The position numbers and the translations under genes are program-made. A model generated the notes under the pieces. That model saw only the letters and a program-made list of their open reading frames with translations. It did not search any database and had not been told where the DNA came from. This document shows positions 41,703 to 51,700 of a DNA stretch of 64,000 nt, piece after piece. This DNA is from CAYWEM01 sp964457225. GTDB lineage: Bacteria > Acidobacteriota > Aminicenantia > UBA2199. Where the stretch lies: the NCBI GenBank assembly GCA_964457225.1, contig CAYWEM010000011.1:1-64000 (forward strand), given 5' to 3'. The first letter of the stretch is position 1, and every line of letters starts with the position of its first letter.

Positions 41703-43463
41703 TCAGAGCTTCCCGATATCCTGTCTGGTTTCTCTGATTACCAACCGGGCCAGCAGGAGCAAGGCCAGCAGGTTGGGGATTATCATGAAGGCGTTGCTGA
41801 TTTCACCTATGTACCAGATTATATTCAGGTGGGCGCCTTGAATGATTGCTCCGACGAAGATCAGGCCGACGAAGATAAAACGGTAGGACATCACTATTTT
41901 TATCCCGAAGATGTACTCCAGGCATTTTTCCCCGTAATAAGACCAGGCGATCAGGGTTGAATAGCCGAAAAGCAGGGAGCCGATGGCGATGATGATGCCT
42001 CCGAAGGGGATAACCGATGAAAAAGCCGCCGAGGTCAGAGCGGTCGAGGTTAAGCCGTCTGATACCCCGAAGGCCTGGGTCTGCAGGTAAAAACCGGACA
42101 GGATGATGGTCAGGGTGGTCATGGTGTTGACCACGATGGTGTCGATGAAAGTTCCGGTCATGGCCACCAGGCCGTTATAAGTCGGATTGGGGGAAGTGGA
42201 GGCGGCCTGGGCTATGGCCGCCGAACCCATGCCCGATTCATTTGAGAGCACTCCGCGACTGACGCCGATGGAAATGGCGCGCTGCACCGAAGTTCCGATC
42301 AGGGCTCCGGTTGCGGCCTGTCCGGTAAGAGCTGAAGAAAAGATGATGCTGAAGGCTTCCGGAATGCGGGCGAAATTGGCCAGGATGACCGCCAGGGCGC
42401 CGGCGATATAGAAAAACACCATGGTCGGGACCAGTTTTTCACTGACCTCGCCGATGCGCTTAATGCCACCGATGGTGACGATGCCGGTCAGCACGGCCAG
42501 AGCTATTCCGGTTATCCAGAAAGGAATGGAGAACTGCACGTTCAGGGCCAGGGCCATGGAGTTCGACTGGGCCATGTTGCCGGTGCCGAACAGGGCGCAT
42601 ATGCCTCCCAGAACGGCGAAGGCGGCTCCCAGAAAACGACCCGCCTTTTTGTTTTTTATGCCTTCACGAGCGTAATACATCGGCCCGCCGGCCATTTCGC
42701 CCTTCTTGTTCTTGGTGCGGTACTTGACGCCTAAAAAGCCTTCGGCGTACTTGGTGGCCATGCCGAAGAAACCGGCCACCCACATCCAGAAAGGCGCCCC
42801 AGGTCCGCCGATGGCTATGGCCGTGGCCACTCCCGCGATGTTGCCGTTGCCGACCGTGGCGGCCAGGGCGGTCATCAGGGCCTGGAAGGGGGAAATGTCG
42901 CCTTCGAGCTTCTGCATGGCTGCTTTTTCTTTTTTTGAAGATGGTTTCAGCACGTACTTGAGGGCTTTTCCCAGCCTGGTGACCTGGATGAAGCGGGAAT
43001 AAAAAGTCAACAGGATGCCGGTACCTACCAGCAGGAAAATCATCCAGTTGGCCCAGACGAAGTCACGCAAATCGGCGCAGAATATAAGAATAGAATCAAG
43101 CAAGCCGGGTTTTACTTCTATTTCCAGGTGGCGGTCGCCGCTGAGCTGGAATTTCCCCAGTTGATCAAGCAGGGGGGCTGACAGAGATGCACCGTGAATG
43201 TCTATGGCCAGAGAGTAGTTCCCGGCAGGCAGTTTGCCCGAGCTGAAAGTACCGTCCGGAGCGATCGGCAGGAATTCGCTTTTAACTGCTTCGGCCAGGT
43301 GGTGCTGCAGGACTACGTTGCCGTGACCGAAGGGTGTCTGGTCTGATTTCAGCACCCGGCCGGACACTGACCAGAGCGGGGCTTCCTTGATTTCATCCGC
43401 GGCCGGTGCAGCCAGGACCAGAATGCCAAGACAGGCAGTCAGCAAGAGCAGGATTCTTTTCAT
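41703..43463 (-). CDS. Na+:alanine symporter (AGCS) with N-terminal envelope domain
   Basis: A 586-residue protein. The transporter starts near residue 125 and has AGCS signatures: ATVGNGNIAGVATAI, GGPMYY and SNESGMGSAAIAQAA. Before it come a signal peptide (1-21) and a beta-sandwich of about 90 residues (VSGRVLKSDQTPFGHGNVVLQ ... PDGTFSSGKLPAGNYSLAIDI) of the carboxypeptidase-regulatory type, which would face the periplasm. Normal AGCS carriers are about 450-500 residues. The extra domain may bind substrate, a partner, or the cell wall. ATG 43463 has AGGAAGG upstream. Confidence 0.9.
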   Translation of the reverse strand: MKRILLLLTACLGILVLAAPAADEIKEAPLWSVSGRVLKSDQTPFGHGNVVLQHHLAEAVKSEFLPIAPDGTFSSGKLPAGNYSLAIDIHGASLSAPLLDQLGKFQLSGDRHLEIEVKPGLLDSILIFCADLRDFVWANWMIFLLVGTGILLTFYSRFIQVTRLGKALKYVLKPSSKKEKAAMQKLEGDISPFQALMTALAATVGNGNIAGVATAIAIGGPGAPFWMWVAGFFGMATKYAEGFLGVKYRTKNKKGEMAGGPMYYAREGIKNKKAGRFLGAAFAVLGGICALFGTGNMAQSNSMALALNVQFSIPFWITGIALAVLTGIVTIGGIKRIGEVSEKLVPTMVFFYIAGALAVILANFARIPEAFSIIFSSALTGQAATGALIGTSVQRAISIGVSRGVLSNESGMGSAAIAQAASTSPNPTYNGLVAMTGTFIDTIVVNTMTTLTIILSGFYLQTQAFGVSDGLTSTALTSAAFSSVIPFGGIIIAIGSLLFGYSTLIAWSYYGEKCLEYIFGIKIVMSYRFIFVGLIFVGAIIQGAHLNIIWYIGEISNAFMIIPNLLALLLLARLVIRETRQDIGKL

Positions 43464-43503
43464 TTTGACCTTCCTGGGTGGATATTTACGGCTCCATGGC
43501 CAG

Positions 43504-43532
43504 AATCTACCACAAGGCGGTGTTTTTGGCAA
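43504..43532 (-). promoter_or_regulatory. Promoter of the symporter operon
   Basis: TTGCCA (43532-43527), 17 nt, TAGATT (43509-43504), about 40 nt before the AGCS ATG. It is divergent to the ctp promoter at 43559-43587. Confidence 0.5.
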
Positions 43533-43558
43533 GAAGTTCCATGGCCGGACCTGGCCGT

Positions 43559-43587
43559 TTGACTGCTCAACGTGGATTTGTTATAAG
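43559..43587 (+). promoter_or_regulatory. Promoter of the ctp-trmJ-cysS operon
   Basis: TTGACT (43559-43564), 17 nt, TATAAG (43582-43587), identical hexamers and spacing to the rplU promoter. The ATG follows 6 nt after the -10, so the transcript should start at the A of the ATG, with no room for a Shine-Dalgarno. Confidence 0.75.
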
Positions 43588-43593
43588 AAAACC

Positions 43594-45063
43594 ATGAAAA
43601 AGGCTATTATCGGCGGCATAGCATTACTTTTACCATTTTTGCTCGTTTTTCCGGGTCGTCATGAGCCGGAAGAATCAGTCCGCCGTTTTCAGCATATTTT
43701 TGAATTGATCAACGACCGCCATCCAGGCCCTCCGGACCAGGAAACCATGGTTTATGCCTCTATACACGGCCTGTTGCAGAAACTCGATCCCCATTCGCGG
43801 TTTCTTGATCCCCCGACCTTGCGGGCCACCCTGGAAGATCAGAAAGGCAACTATTACGGCATAGGTATTCGCATCACCCGTTTCGAGGATCGACTGACCA
43901 TTGTTTCCACCATGGCCGGCATGCCTGCGGCGGAAGCTGGTTTACGCGCCGGAGATATCATCAGCGCGGTCGAGGGGCGCCCGACCTCTGAAATGCGCCT
44001 TGAAGAGGCCATGAATCTATTGCGCGGGAAGAAGGGCAGTAGTGTCAACCTGAGCGTAAAACGTGAAGGAATTGCCGCTGAATTGCCTTTTTCACTGAGA
44101 CGCGCGCCCATACCCCTGCATTCAATCGGTTTTGCCCTGTTGCATCCTGAAGATGAACGAGTTGCTTATATCAGCCTGCAGAGTTTTTCACGGACAACCA
44201 GGAACGAGCTTCAGAATACCCTGGATCGACTGCGGGCCCTGGGAGCCCGAAGCCTGATCCTGGATCTGAGGGGGAATCCCGGCGGGTCACTGCAGGCGGC
44301 CATAGAAACGGCGGACCTTTTCCTGCCTGCCGGCCGGGTGATCGTCAGTGTGCGCAGCCGGGGCCAATCAAGTACCAGGTATGCTGAAAAAGAAGACCTC
44401 TATGAAAACATGCCGATTGTGGTGCTGATCAACCGGGGCAGTGCCAGCGCCTCGGAAATAGTGGCGGCTGCCCTGCAGGAAAACGAACGCGCCCTGGTTA
44501 TCGGCCGGCGATCCTGGGGCAAGGGCCTGGTGGAAACTCTGTTCAATCTTTCCCTGGGGAGCGCCCTGGCCCTGACTACGGCCCGTTATTATACTCCGGC
44601 GGATAACTCCCTGCAACGTGATTTCAGCAGTTTTGACGATTACTTTTACTTTCTGGAAGATGAAGATTATGACCGGAACGATTCGATCCAGGGCGGGGTG
44701 ATTCCGGATATATTGGTGGCCCCCAGGCAGTATCCTCCCGGTTTGGTCGGTTTCGGCAACCGCGGGTTGTTTTTTTCCTTTGCCCTGGCTTCGCTGGAGA
44801 TCCACCCGGTCACTGATTCAACTTTCCGGGCCGATGATGGAATGCTGGCCGATTTCATGGCTTACGCTGCCGAGCGGGGATTCAGCCCGCCTGACGCCGG
44901 GTCAGCCGCTTACGGCGACCTGTTGAAGGAATTTCTGACCAGGGAGATCCTGGCCCTGGCCTTCGGTGCTGAAACAGCCATGCTTTTTGCCCTGGAGCAC
45001 GATGCTCAGGCGGCCCGGGCCAGGGAATACCTGACACCTTTGCTTGAAGCGGATCGCTTATGA
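43594..45063 (+). CDS. C-terminal processing peptidase (S41)
   Basis: A 489-residue S41A peptidase with a signal/anchor segment, a PDZ domain (about 80-165, GIGIRI ... AGLRAGDIIS) and the catalytic core. The core has LDLRGNPGG, the serine in RGSASASEI and the lysine in WGKGLVET. It cleaves C-termini of envelope proteins. The ATG at 43594 was chosen over a long upstream extension antisense to the symporter gene, because the promoter -10 ends 6 nt before it and a normal signal sequence follows. It overlaps trmJ (ATGA). Confidence 0.95.
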   Translation: MKKAIIGGIALLLPFLLVFPGRHEPEESVRRFQHIFELINDRHPGPPDQETMVYASIHGLLQKLDPHSRFLDPPTLRATLEDQKGNYYGIGIRITRFEDRLTIVSTMAGMPAAEAGLRAGDIISAVEGRPTSEMRLEEAMNLLRGKKGSSVNLSVKREGIAAELPFSLRRAPIPLHSIGFALLHPEDERVAYISLQSFSRTTRNELQNTLDRLRALGARSLILDLRGNPGGSLQAAIETADLFLPAGRVIVSVRSRGQSSTRYAEKEDLYENMPIVVLINRGSASASEIVAAALQENERALVIGRRSWGKGLVETLFNLSLGSALALTTARYYTPADNSLQRDFSSFDDYFYFLEDEDYDRNDSIQGGVIPDILVAPRQYPPGLVGFGNRGLFFSFALASLEIHPVTDSTFRADDGMLADFMAYAAERGFSPPDAGSAAYGDLLKEFLTREILALAFGAETAMLFALEHDAQAARAREYLTPLLEADRL

Positions 45064-45833
45064 AAAATACCGCCCGGTCTTCCTGCTTGGCTCAGCCGGC
45101 CATCGTCCTGGTGGAACCCAAGAATCCGGGAAATATCGGTTCAGTGGCCCGGGCCATGAAAAACATGGGACTTTCAGACCTGCGCCTGGTCAACCCGGTT
45201 GAATTCAGGGAGCGGGAGGAACAGAAGAAAATGGGATACCGCTCTCAGGAGATTATCACAGCAGCCAGGGAATTCACCACCTTGCCGGCCGCCCTGGCCG
45301 ATTGTTCGCTGGTGCTGCTGACTACTTCAAAACGCGGCAAATGGCGGCGCGATTACCTCGATCCGAGGGCGGCCGCGGGCATGATCGCCGAACTTGGTCC
45401 CGGAGAGAAAGCTGCCATTGTTTTCGGCCGCGAGGACAAGGGGGTGACAATTGGAGAAAGCCAGAGCGCCAATTACTGTGTCTCCATTCCAGCGGCGGTC
45501 GCCTATCCTTCACTTAATTTATCCCAGGCGGTGATGGTTATGGTTTACGAAGTATACCTGGCTCAGAGCGGCCGAAAAGAGATTTCCGGCGTCGCCAGGC
45601 AACCCCAGGCCGCTTCCCGGGAGGCATTCGGGCGTATCGGCGATAACATCTGGCGGCTGATGAACGAACTGCAGCTGGGAGAGCCGGAAAACGGCCTCTT
45701 TCACCGTTCCCTGCAGCGGGCCCTGAACCGTACGCGCTGGACCAACGCCGACATCGCGGTTTTTGACCGCGTCTGTAAGCAGGTGCGCTGGTATATTAAG
45801 GAACGGGCCGATAAGGAGGATGACATTTCATGA
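45060..45833 (+). CDS. trmJ: tRNA Cm32/Um32 methyltransferase (TrmJ type)
   Basis: A 257-residue SPOUT methyltransferase: VEPKNPGNIGSVARAMKNMG at 18-37, VFGREDKGVT at about 121-130, and PSLNLSQAVMVMVYE at about 150-164, forming the SAM-binding knot. The C-terminal extension is as in TrmJ, which methylates the ribose at tRNA position 32; other TrmH-like targets cannot be excluded. Start and end both overlap their neighbours by ATGA. Confidence 0.9.
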   Translation: MKNTARSSCLAQPAIVLVEPKNPGNIGSVARAMKNMGLSDLRLVNPVEFREREEQKKMGYRSQEIITAAREFTTLPAALADCSLVLLTTSKRGKWRRDYLDPRAAAGMIAELGPGEKAAIVFGREDKGVTIGESQSANYCVSIPAAVAYPSLNLSQAVMVMVYEVYLAQSGRKEISGVARQPQAASREAFGRIGDNIWRLMNELQLGEPENGLFHRSLQRALNRTRWTNADIAVFDRVCKQVRWYIKERADKEDDIS

Positions 45834-47221
45834 GGCTGTTCAATTCACTGACTCGCCAAGTCGAGGAATTCAGGCCGCTGCAGGCCGGCCGGGCGGGACT
45901 CTACACCTGCGGGCCCACGGTTTACGATTTCGCCCATATCGGAAATTTCCGTACTTATGTTTTCGAAGACTTGTTGAAAAGAGTGCTGCTGAGCCGCGGT
46001 TACCAGGTTAAGCACGTTATGAACGTCACTGATGTCGATGACAAGACCATAAATCGGGCGCTAGGCCAGGGTGTCAGCCTGGGTGAACTGACCGATCGGT
46101 ATACCGAGGCTTTTTTGGAGGATGCCAAGCTGCTCAACATTCTGCCGGCCGACTTTTATCCTCGGGCCACCGATCATATCCCCGAGATGGTGGCCCTGAT
46201 CGAATCCCTGCTGGCCAAGGGGCATGCCTACCGCAAGGATGGTTCGATTTATTTCAGCATAGATTCCTTTCCGGCTTACGGTCGGTTGAGTCGAGTGAAT
46301 GCCGCTGATCTGCAAACTTCGGAACGACTGGACAACGATGAATATGAAAAGGAGGAAGCGCGTGATTTCGCGCTATGGAAAGCACGCAAGGGAGAAGAAG
46401 TCTTCTGGTCCACGCCGCTTGGCGATGGACGGCCGGGCTGGCACATCGAGTGTTCGGCCATGAGCATGAAATACCTGGGACCGCATTTCGATCTGCATAT
46501 CGGCGGAGTGGACAACATGTTTCCCCACCACGAGAATGAGATCGCCCAGTCCAGCGCCGCGACCGGAGAAGCTTTTGTAAATTACTGGCTGCATTGCCAG
46601 CACCTGGTGGTCGAAGGACGTAAAATGGCCAAGTCGGCCGGCAACTTTTACACATTGCGCGACCTGGTTGCGGCCGGTCATGAACCGATGGCTTTGCGTT
46701 ACCTGCTCATTTCCGCCCACTACCGCAAGGTGCTGAATTTCACTTTTTCCGGGCTGGAAATGGCCCGTCAGTCACTAAACCGAATCAGGGAATTCCTTTC
46801 CGGATTGCCGCAGAATATCGAAGCAGGTGAAAGCTCTCCGGAAATCAGCGCCCTGGTGGAGGACGCTGACCGGAAATTCTCTGAATTCCTGGCCGATGAT
46901 TTGAATATCAGCGGAGCCCTGGCCGCGGCTTTTGACCTGATCCGGGGAGTCAACCTTTTTCCCGGCAGGCTGAGTGGGGCGGATGTGGAATTGATCAAAT
47001 CTTTCTGGGGCCGTTTTCATCAGGTGATCGGTGTTCTGCCGGAGATTGCCGGCGAATCAGAAGAACTCGCCGCCCATCTGCAGGAAAAAATATCAAGGCG
47101 TCAGCAGGCCAGGGCGACCGGTGATTTCAAAACGGCTGATGTTCTGCGGGCTGAATTGCTGGCTGAAGGTATAGTGCTCCAGGATACGCCCCAGGGAGTT
47201 CGCTGGAAAAAAAACCGGTAA
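45830..47221 (+). CDS. cysS: Cysteinyl-tRNA synthetase
   Basis: A 463-residue class I synthetase. It has CGPTVYDFAHIGNFRTYV (HIGH motif as HIGN; Cys near 26 is a zinc ligand), GWHIECSAMSMKYLG (zinc ligands), HIGGVDNMFPHHENEIAQ, and KMAKS as the KMSKS loop. It attaches cysteine to tRNA-Cys. It is the last gene of the ctp-trmJ-cysS operon and converges on the TPR gene after 6 nt without a visible terminator. Confidence 0.98.
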   Translation: MRLFNSLTRQVEEFRPLQAGRAGLYTCGPTVYDFAHIGNFRTYVFEDLLKRVLLSRGYQVKHVMNVTDVDDKTINRALGQGVSLGELTDRYTEAFLEDAKLLNILPADFYPRATDHIPEMVALIESLLAKGHAYRKDGSIYFSIDSFPAYGRLSRVNAADLQTSERLDNDEYEKEEARDFALWKARKGEEVFWSTPLGDGRPGWHIECSAMSMKYLGPHFDLHIGGVDNMFPHHENEIAQSSAATGEAFVNYWLHCQHLVVEGRKMAKSAGNFYTLRDLVAAGHEPMALRYLLISAHYRKVLNFTFSGLEMARQSLNRIREFLSGLPQNIEAGESSPEISALVEDADRKFSEFLADDLNISGALAAAFDLIRGVNLFPGRLSGADVELIKSFWGRFHQVIGVLPEIAGESEELAAHLQEKISRRQQARATGDFKTADVLRAELLAEGIVLQDTPQGVRWKKNR

Positions 47222-47227
47222 CAGGCA

Positions 47228-47929
47228 TTATTCTTCGCTGAAGGTTTTCCTGAGGTATCCCAGTGCTTTTTTTACCAGAGATTTCTTCTTACCGGCCGTA
47301 GCTTTTTTTTCCAGTGCTTCGCGGCAATCCTTGATGCGGAAGGCGATGATCTGGCGGTTGGGGTTCAAGTTGCGGGCTTTTTCATAGGTGCTGATGGCTT
47401 TTTGATGCAATCCGGCGCGGCTGTAATTCTCAGCCAGGTAATACCAGGCGTCTTCCCGTTGCGGGTCGGTCTTGATTACCTGTTCAAGGTATTTTTCAGC
47501 GGCGTAATGATTCTTCCTGTGCATCAGGACGATGGCCAGGTAAATCAGCATGGTGTGATGGCCCGGTTCGATGGTCTGGGCCTTGAACAGTTTCTCTCCG
47601 GCCTGCAGCTGGTTACCCTTGATCATGGCGTAGATGCCCTGGTTCAACAACATCAGGAAAATCGCCTCCCTGGGCATGACCGTGTTTCGTGAATCTTTTT
47701 CCTGTTCGCTGAGTCCCCTGGCCAGGAGCATGAAGGTTTCGTGAATACGGCAGAACTCGGCGGCCAGCTCCGGCTCCTCGAGTATCACCTTCTGCAGTCG
47801 CGGCAGGGAGCTTTTATTAAGGTAAGCCTGGCGCAGTTCGGCCAGGCCGGCCCCGGGAACCAGTCCGAAGAACTTGAATTTTTCCGCCTGAAGTTCAACT
47901 TCAACTTCCACTTCTTTCATTTGTTTCAC
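47228..47929 (-). CDS. Cytoplasmic TPR protein
   Basis: A 233-residue protein. An N-terminal acidic helix region (about 1-95) precedes three TPR units (about 95-200; -AEKYLEQVIKTDPQREDAWYYLAENYSRAGLHQKAISTYEKARNLNP-) and a lysine-rich tail (KKATAGKKKSLVKK). No signal peptide. Its ATG overlaps the coaE stop, so it is coupled to coaE. The role is unknown; the basic tail could touch nucleic acid or membrane. Confidence 0.85.
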   Translation of the reverse strand: MKQMKEVEVEVELQAEKFKFFGLVPGAGLAELRQAYLNKSSLPRLQKVILEEPELAAEFCRIHETFMLLARGLSEQEKDSRNTVMPREAIFLMLLNQGIYAMIKGNQLQAGEKLFKAQTIEPGHHTMLIYLAIVLMHRKNHYAAEKYLEQVIKTDPQREDAWYYLAENYSRAGLHQKAISTYEKARNLNPNRQIIAFRIKDCREALEKKATAGKKKSLVKKALGYLRKTFSEE

Positions 47930-48546
47930 TTGCCGGCCAGGTCCGGATCCTGTTGCATTAAGTGATAGACTTCACAGGTCTTGGCCCTGGTCTGTTCAAA
48001 AGAACCGCTGGTGTCAATGATGTAATTGGCCACTTTCAGTTTTTCCTTGAGAGGGAACTGGGACTGGATTTTTTTATCGGCTTCAGCCCGACCGATGCCG
48101 TCGCGCAGCATCAGGCGTCGAACCTGTTCCTCGGGGGAAGTAAAAACCACTATCACTCTTTTGTACTCTCGATAAGTGCCGTTTTCCACCAGCAGGGCCG
48201 ATTCGTAGATAAAAAACCGGTAAATGCCGGTGGCGGCAATTTCCTTGATGCGCCTTTTCTTTTCTTCGGCTACCAGGGGGTGCACCAGCTCATTTATGAA
48301 ATGTCTTTTTTCCGGGTCTGAAAAGATCAAGTTACCGAGTTTTTCCTTGTTTAGCGAGCCGTTCCGGTCAACAGCCGCCGGGCCCAGGAAATCGTGTATT
48401 TCCTTGTAAACAGGTGAGTTCTTGGCGAAAATGATCTGCCTGGCTAATTCATCGGCTTTCAGGGTGAAGGCTCCAAGCTCGGAAAAAATCTGCAGGACAT
48501 GGGTTTTCCCGCTGCAGATGCCGCCGGTCAGTCCAATCACTTCCAA
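47926..48546 (-). CDS. coaE: Dephospho-CoA kinase
   Basis: A 206-residue P-loop kinase: GLTGGICSGKT (5-15, Walker A), LKADELAR (DAD/DxxAR motif) near 30-37, LVHPLV near 88-93 and the LID arginines in MLRDGIGRAEADKKIQSQ. It performs the last step of CoA synthesis. The start is TTG at 48546 with GAGGG upstream; no in-frame ATG exists nearby and the family N-terminus fits. A 34-codon frame upstream overlaps this start. Confidence 0.95.
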   Translation of the reverse strand: MEVIGLTGGICSGKTHVLQIFSELGAFTLKADELARQIIFAKNSPVYKEIHDFLGPAAVDRNGSLNKEKLGNLIFSDPEKRHFINELVHPLVAEEKKRRIKEIAATGIYRFFIYESALLVENGTYREYKRVIVVFTSPEEQVRRLMLRDGIGRAEADKKIQSQFPLKEKLKVANYIIDTSGSFEQTRAKTCEVYHLMQQDPDLAGK

Positions 48547-48641
48547 GGGCTTCCCTCTTTCAGCTGAAAGGAGCTTGGTTCCGCCGGATTTTTCTTTATC
48601 CAGGCAGGTAATAATAAAAGCTGTTCTTCCCTCATGATCAT
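48537..48641 (-). CDS. Possible 34-codon leader ORF overlapping coaE start
   Basis: A frame of 34 codons starts at an ATG 12 nt after the coaE promoter -10 and ends 9 nt inside coaE in another frame. The peptide would begin MIMREEQLLLLP. It lacks a Shine-Dalgarno, like the leaderless genes here. It could couple translation to the TTG start of coaE, or be chance; the codon pattern gives no strong support either way. Confidence 0.25.
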   Translation of the reverse strand: MIMREEQLLLLPAWIKKNPAEPSSFQLKEGSPWK

Positions 48642-48653
48642 AAAAGCAGCCAG

Positions 48654-48682
48654 AGTTTACTTCAGGCTTAATTTAAAGTCAA
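48654..48682 (-). promoter_or_regulatory. coaE promoter
   Basis: TTGACT (48682-48677), 17 nt, TAAACT (48659-48654). The leader to coaE is about 100 nt. The 194-nt gap 48547-48740 holds this promoter, the small leader frame, and nothing else recognised. Confidence 0.65.
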
Positions 48683-48740
48683 GCAGACCGGCATTCTCAG
48701 CCGGGCTTCAGTCTGCATTTCATCACCATGCGATTCAGCT

Positions 48741-51700
48741 TTATCGGAGCGGCTTAAATCCCAGCAGTTTCTTGGTCCTGGAGGCCAGGGAATCGACCAG
48801 GGAGTAAAAGGTCGGCATGATGATCAGGGTGAAAAAGGCCGATGTGGACAGCCCTCCGAGCACGGCAATACTGATCGGCGCCCACATGCGGGCCCGACCC
48901 TGGGTGGCGGCGAAAAACTGCGGCAGCAGAACCGGCAGGCTCATGGGCAGAACGCTGAAAATTGTGGTGATGGCGGTCATCATGATCGGCCGCAGGCGGT
49001 TTTTCCCTCCCTGGACAATGGCCTCGGTTTTTTCCAGCCCGCTCTTGCGCAATGAATTGATGTGATCGACCAGCACTATGCCGTTGTTGACCACTATTCC
49101 GAAGAGCACCAGCAGTCCCAGGTAGGAGGAATTGTTCATGGTGATGCCGAAAACCGTGAAGACCAGGGCTACTCCGACCAGGGAAAGGGGGACGCTGAGC
49201 AGGATAATGAAAGGCTGGGCGAAGGATTCGAACAGTGAAGCCATGATGATGTAGATAAAGACCAGGGCGAGCAACAGGGCCAGGTTGGAGCTTTCCTGTG
49301 ATTCGCGGAACTGGCGCCATGATTGCCCCATGGACCAGGTATATCCCTCGGGAAAGGGAATGCTGTTCATCACCTGGCTGATGTCCCGGTTGAGGTTGAT
49401 CATACCGTCTTTCTTGGGGTTCAGGTTGATGCGCAGCTTGGATTTCTTGTTTTCCTTTTGAATGGCCAGCGAACCGCTGCGGAATTGAAACGAGGAAAGA
49501 GCCGAGATGGGAATGCCCATTGAACTGCCCGGAGCCTGCACCATCAGGTTGGCCAGGTCGCTCTGGGACAGGCCCTGCTCTTTGCGCAACTGCAGAATCA
49601 TGTCTATTTCCCGGTCCTCGGTCTTGAATTTCCCTATCGGTCTATCGCTGAGTGAAGACTGAATGGTCTGGGCCACCCGGCGACTGTCGATTCCGGAACT
49701 CTCAGCCAGGCTGCGATCGACTTCCACCAGCAACTGCAGGTCTCCACCTTCAAGATCGGTGGTCACGTCTTCAATTGAGTCAAGGGCGTTAAGCTTTTCC
49801 ATGACCATTGGAGCAAGCTGGGTCAGGGTGGTGAAATCGAGCCCGATCAATTCAACCGACTGGGAACTCATGTGTCCGCCGAAACCTCGGCGGGCGCCGA
49901 ACTCGTATTCGATTCCCGGTTTCTGCGGGAACAGCTCGCGGAGCTTCTGGTTAATTTCCGAGACTGAAGGCCCCTTGTCCTGCAGGTAAAGTTCAACCCG
50001 GCCGGTGGCCCTGCCGAAACGAGTGGTGCGGAGGCCGAAGGAACTGGTGAAATTGGCAATGGCCAGTTCTTCCTTTTTTTCATTCAGACTGTTTTCAATC
50101 CCGGTAAACAGGTCTATCATCTCCGCCAGGGTGAAAGAGCGGGGCATCATGATCCGCACCGAGGTTTCCCGCTCTTCGGTGCGCGGGTAAAACTCCTGCT
50201 CAAGTTTGCCGAGCATGTTGAAAGCCAGGAAAATCAAGCCGGCCGCAGCCAGCATGGTCAGCCACTTGAAGCGCAGGGTCAGCCTGATTGTCTTTTCGTA
50301 AACACGGGTCAGCCAGACCAGCCATCCCGGTTTTGGTTTGAGCCGTCCCTTGAGCAGGCGGCTGCCGGCCAGCGGAATGACGGTCAGCGAAACCAGCAGC
50401 GAGGCAACCAGGGCCAGTGAGATGGTCATGCCGAAATCCTTCATCCAGCGGCCGAAGCCTGTCTGGGAAATGAAATTGATGGAAACGAAGACCACCAGGG
50501 TGGTCATGGTCGAGGCGCTGACAGCCACCATGACTTCATGGCTGCCGCGCACCGCGGCTTCCCGGGGTCCGTAGTTCAGATCCTGCTTGTAGCGGAAGAT
50601 GTTTTCCAGGACCACCACGGCGTTGTCGATCAGCATGCCCACGGCCAGCATCAGTGCGCTCAGGGAAATGACGTTGAGCGTGATGTTCGATTCCAGCAGG
50701 CTGCGGGCCAGGTACATGAAGCTGAAAGTAAAGACGATCGAGGCTGGAATGGCCAGGGCGATGATCAGGGTGGTGCGGAATTTACGCAGGAACAGGATCA
50801 ACACCAGGACGGCCAGGAAGGCCCCGAAAACTCCGGCCAGGGCCAGGTCCTTGAGGCTCTTGGTGATGTCAAGGGACTGGTCGCGGAAAAACATGACCTC
50901 CATGCCATCCAGTCGCGGATGATCAGCTGCCAGCCTTTCTACTGACGAGCGGATTTCATTGCATACCTCGACCACGTTGGCGTTGGAAGCCCGGTAGACT
51001 CTGAAAGAAATGGAGTCCCGGCCGTTCATGCGCGAAAAACTGTCTTCCTCGGGAAAATCGTAGCTGACCGAGGCCACGTCCTTGATTTTCAAACCAAGGC
51101 TGCTGATGGGCAGTTCGCGGATCTGCTCGACCTGTTTGAGTTCGCCGGGGATGCGCAGCAGGAAACGTCGATCTTCCTGTTCCAGGTAGCCTGCACTGAT
51201 GTTCAGGTTGTTGTTGCGGATGGTGTTGATCAGTTCCAGGATGTTCAGCGAGGTGCCGTGCAGGTATTCGGGATGCATCACCACGTTGAGCACTTTGTTC
51301 TTGATGCCGGAAATGTCCACGTTGGCCACATTGGGGATTCTTTCCAGTTCCGGTTTTATTATTTCTTCAGCCGCCTGGTAGAGGTTTTCCAGGGAACCCG
51401 GCAGGGATATGGTAAAGGAAATTACCGGGGAATCGGCACTGGACCAGCGCCTGATACGCACGTTTTCGATGTCGGCCGGCAGGCGGCTGCGCACCTGGTC
51501 GATCTTGTCGCGAACTTCCATGGAAGCCAGGTCCATGTTGGTGTCGTTGTTCATTTCCAGGCGTATGGAGGACATGGAAGCTGAAGAGGTGGAATTGATG
51601 TTTTTCAGATTGTTCAAGGTGGAAAGAATCTCCTCCAGCGGCCTGGTGATGGTTCTTTCCACTTCTTCCGGCGAGGAGGAACGGTAGGGGATCATGACCA

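Noticed and set aside
43387..43593. 69-codon N-terminal extension of the Ctp peptidase
   Set aside because: It overlaps the start and promoter of the divergent symporter gene, and the signal sequence and promoter support the start at 43594.
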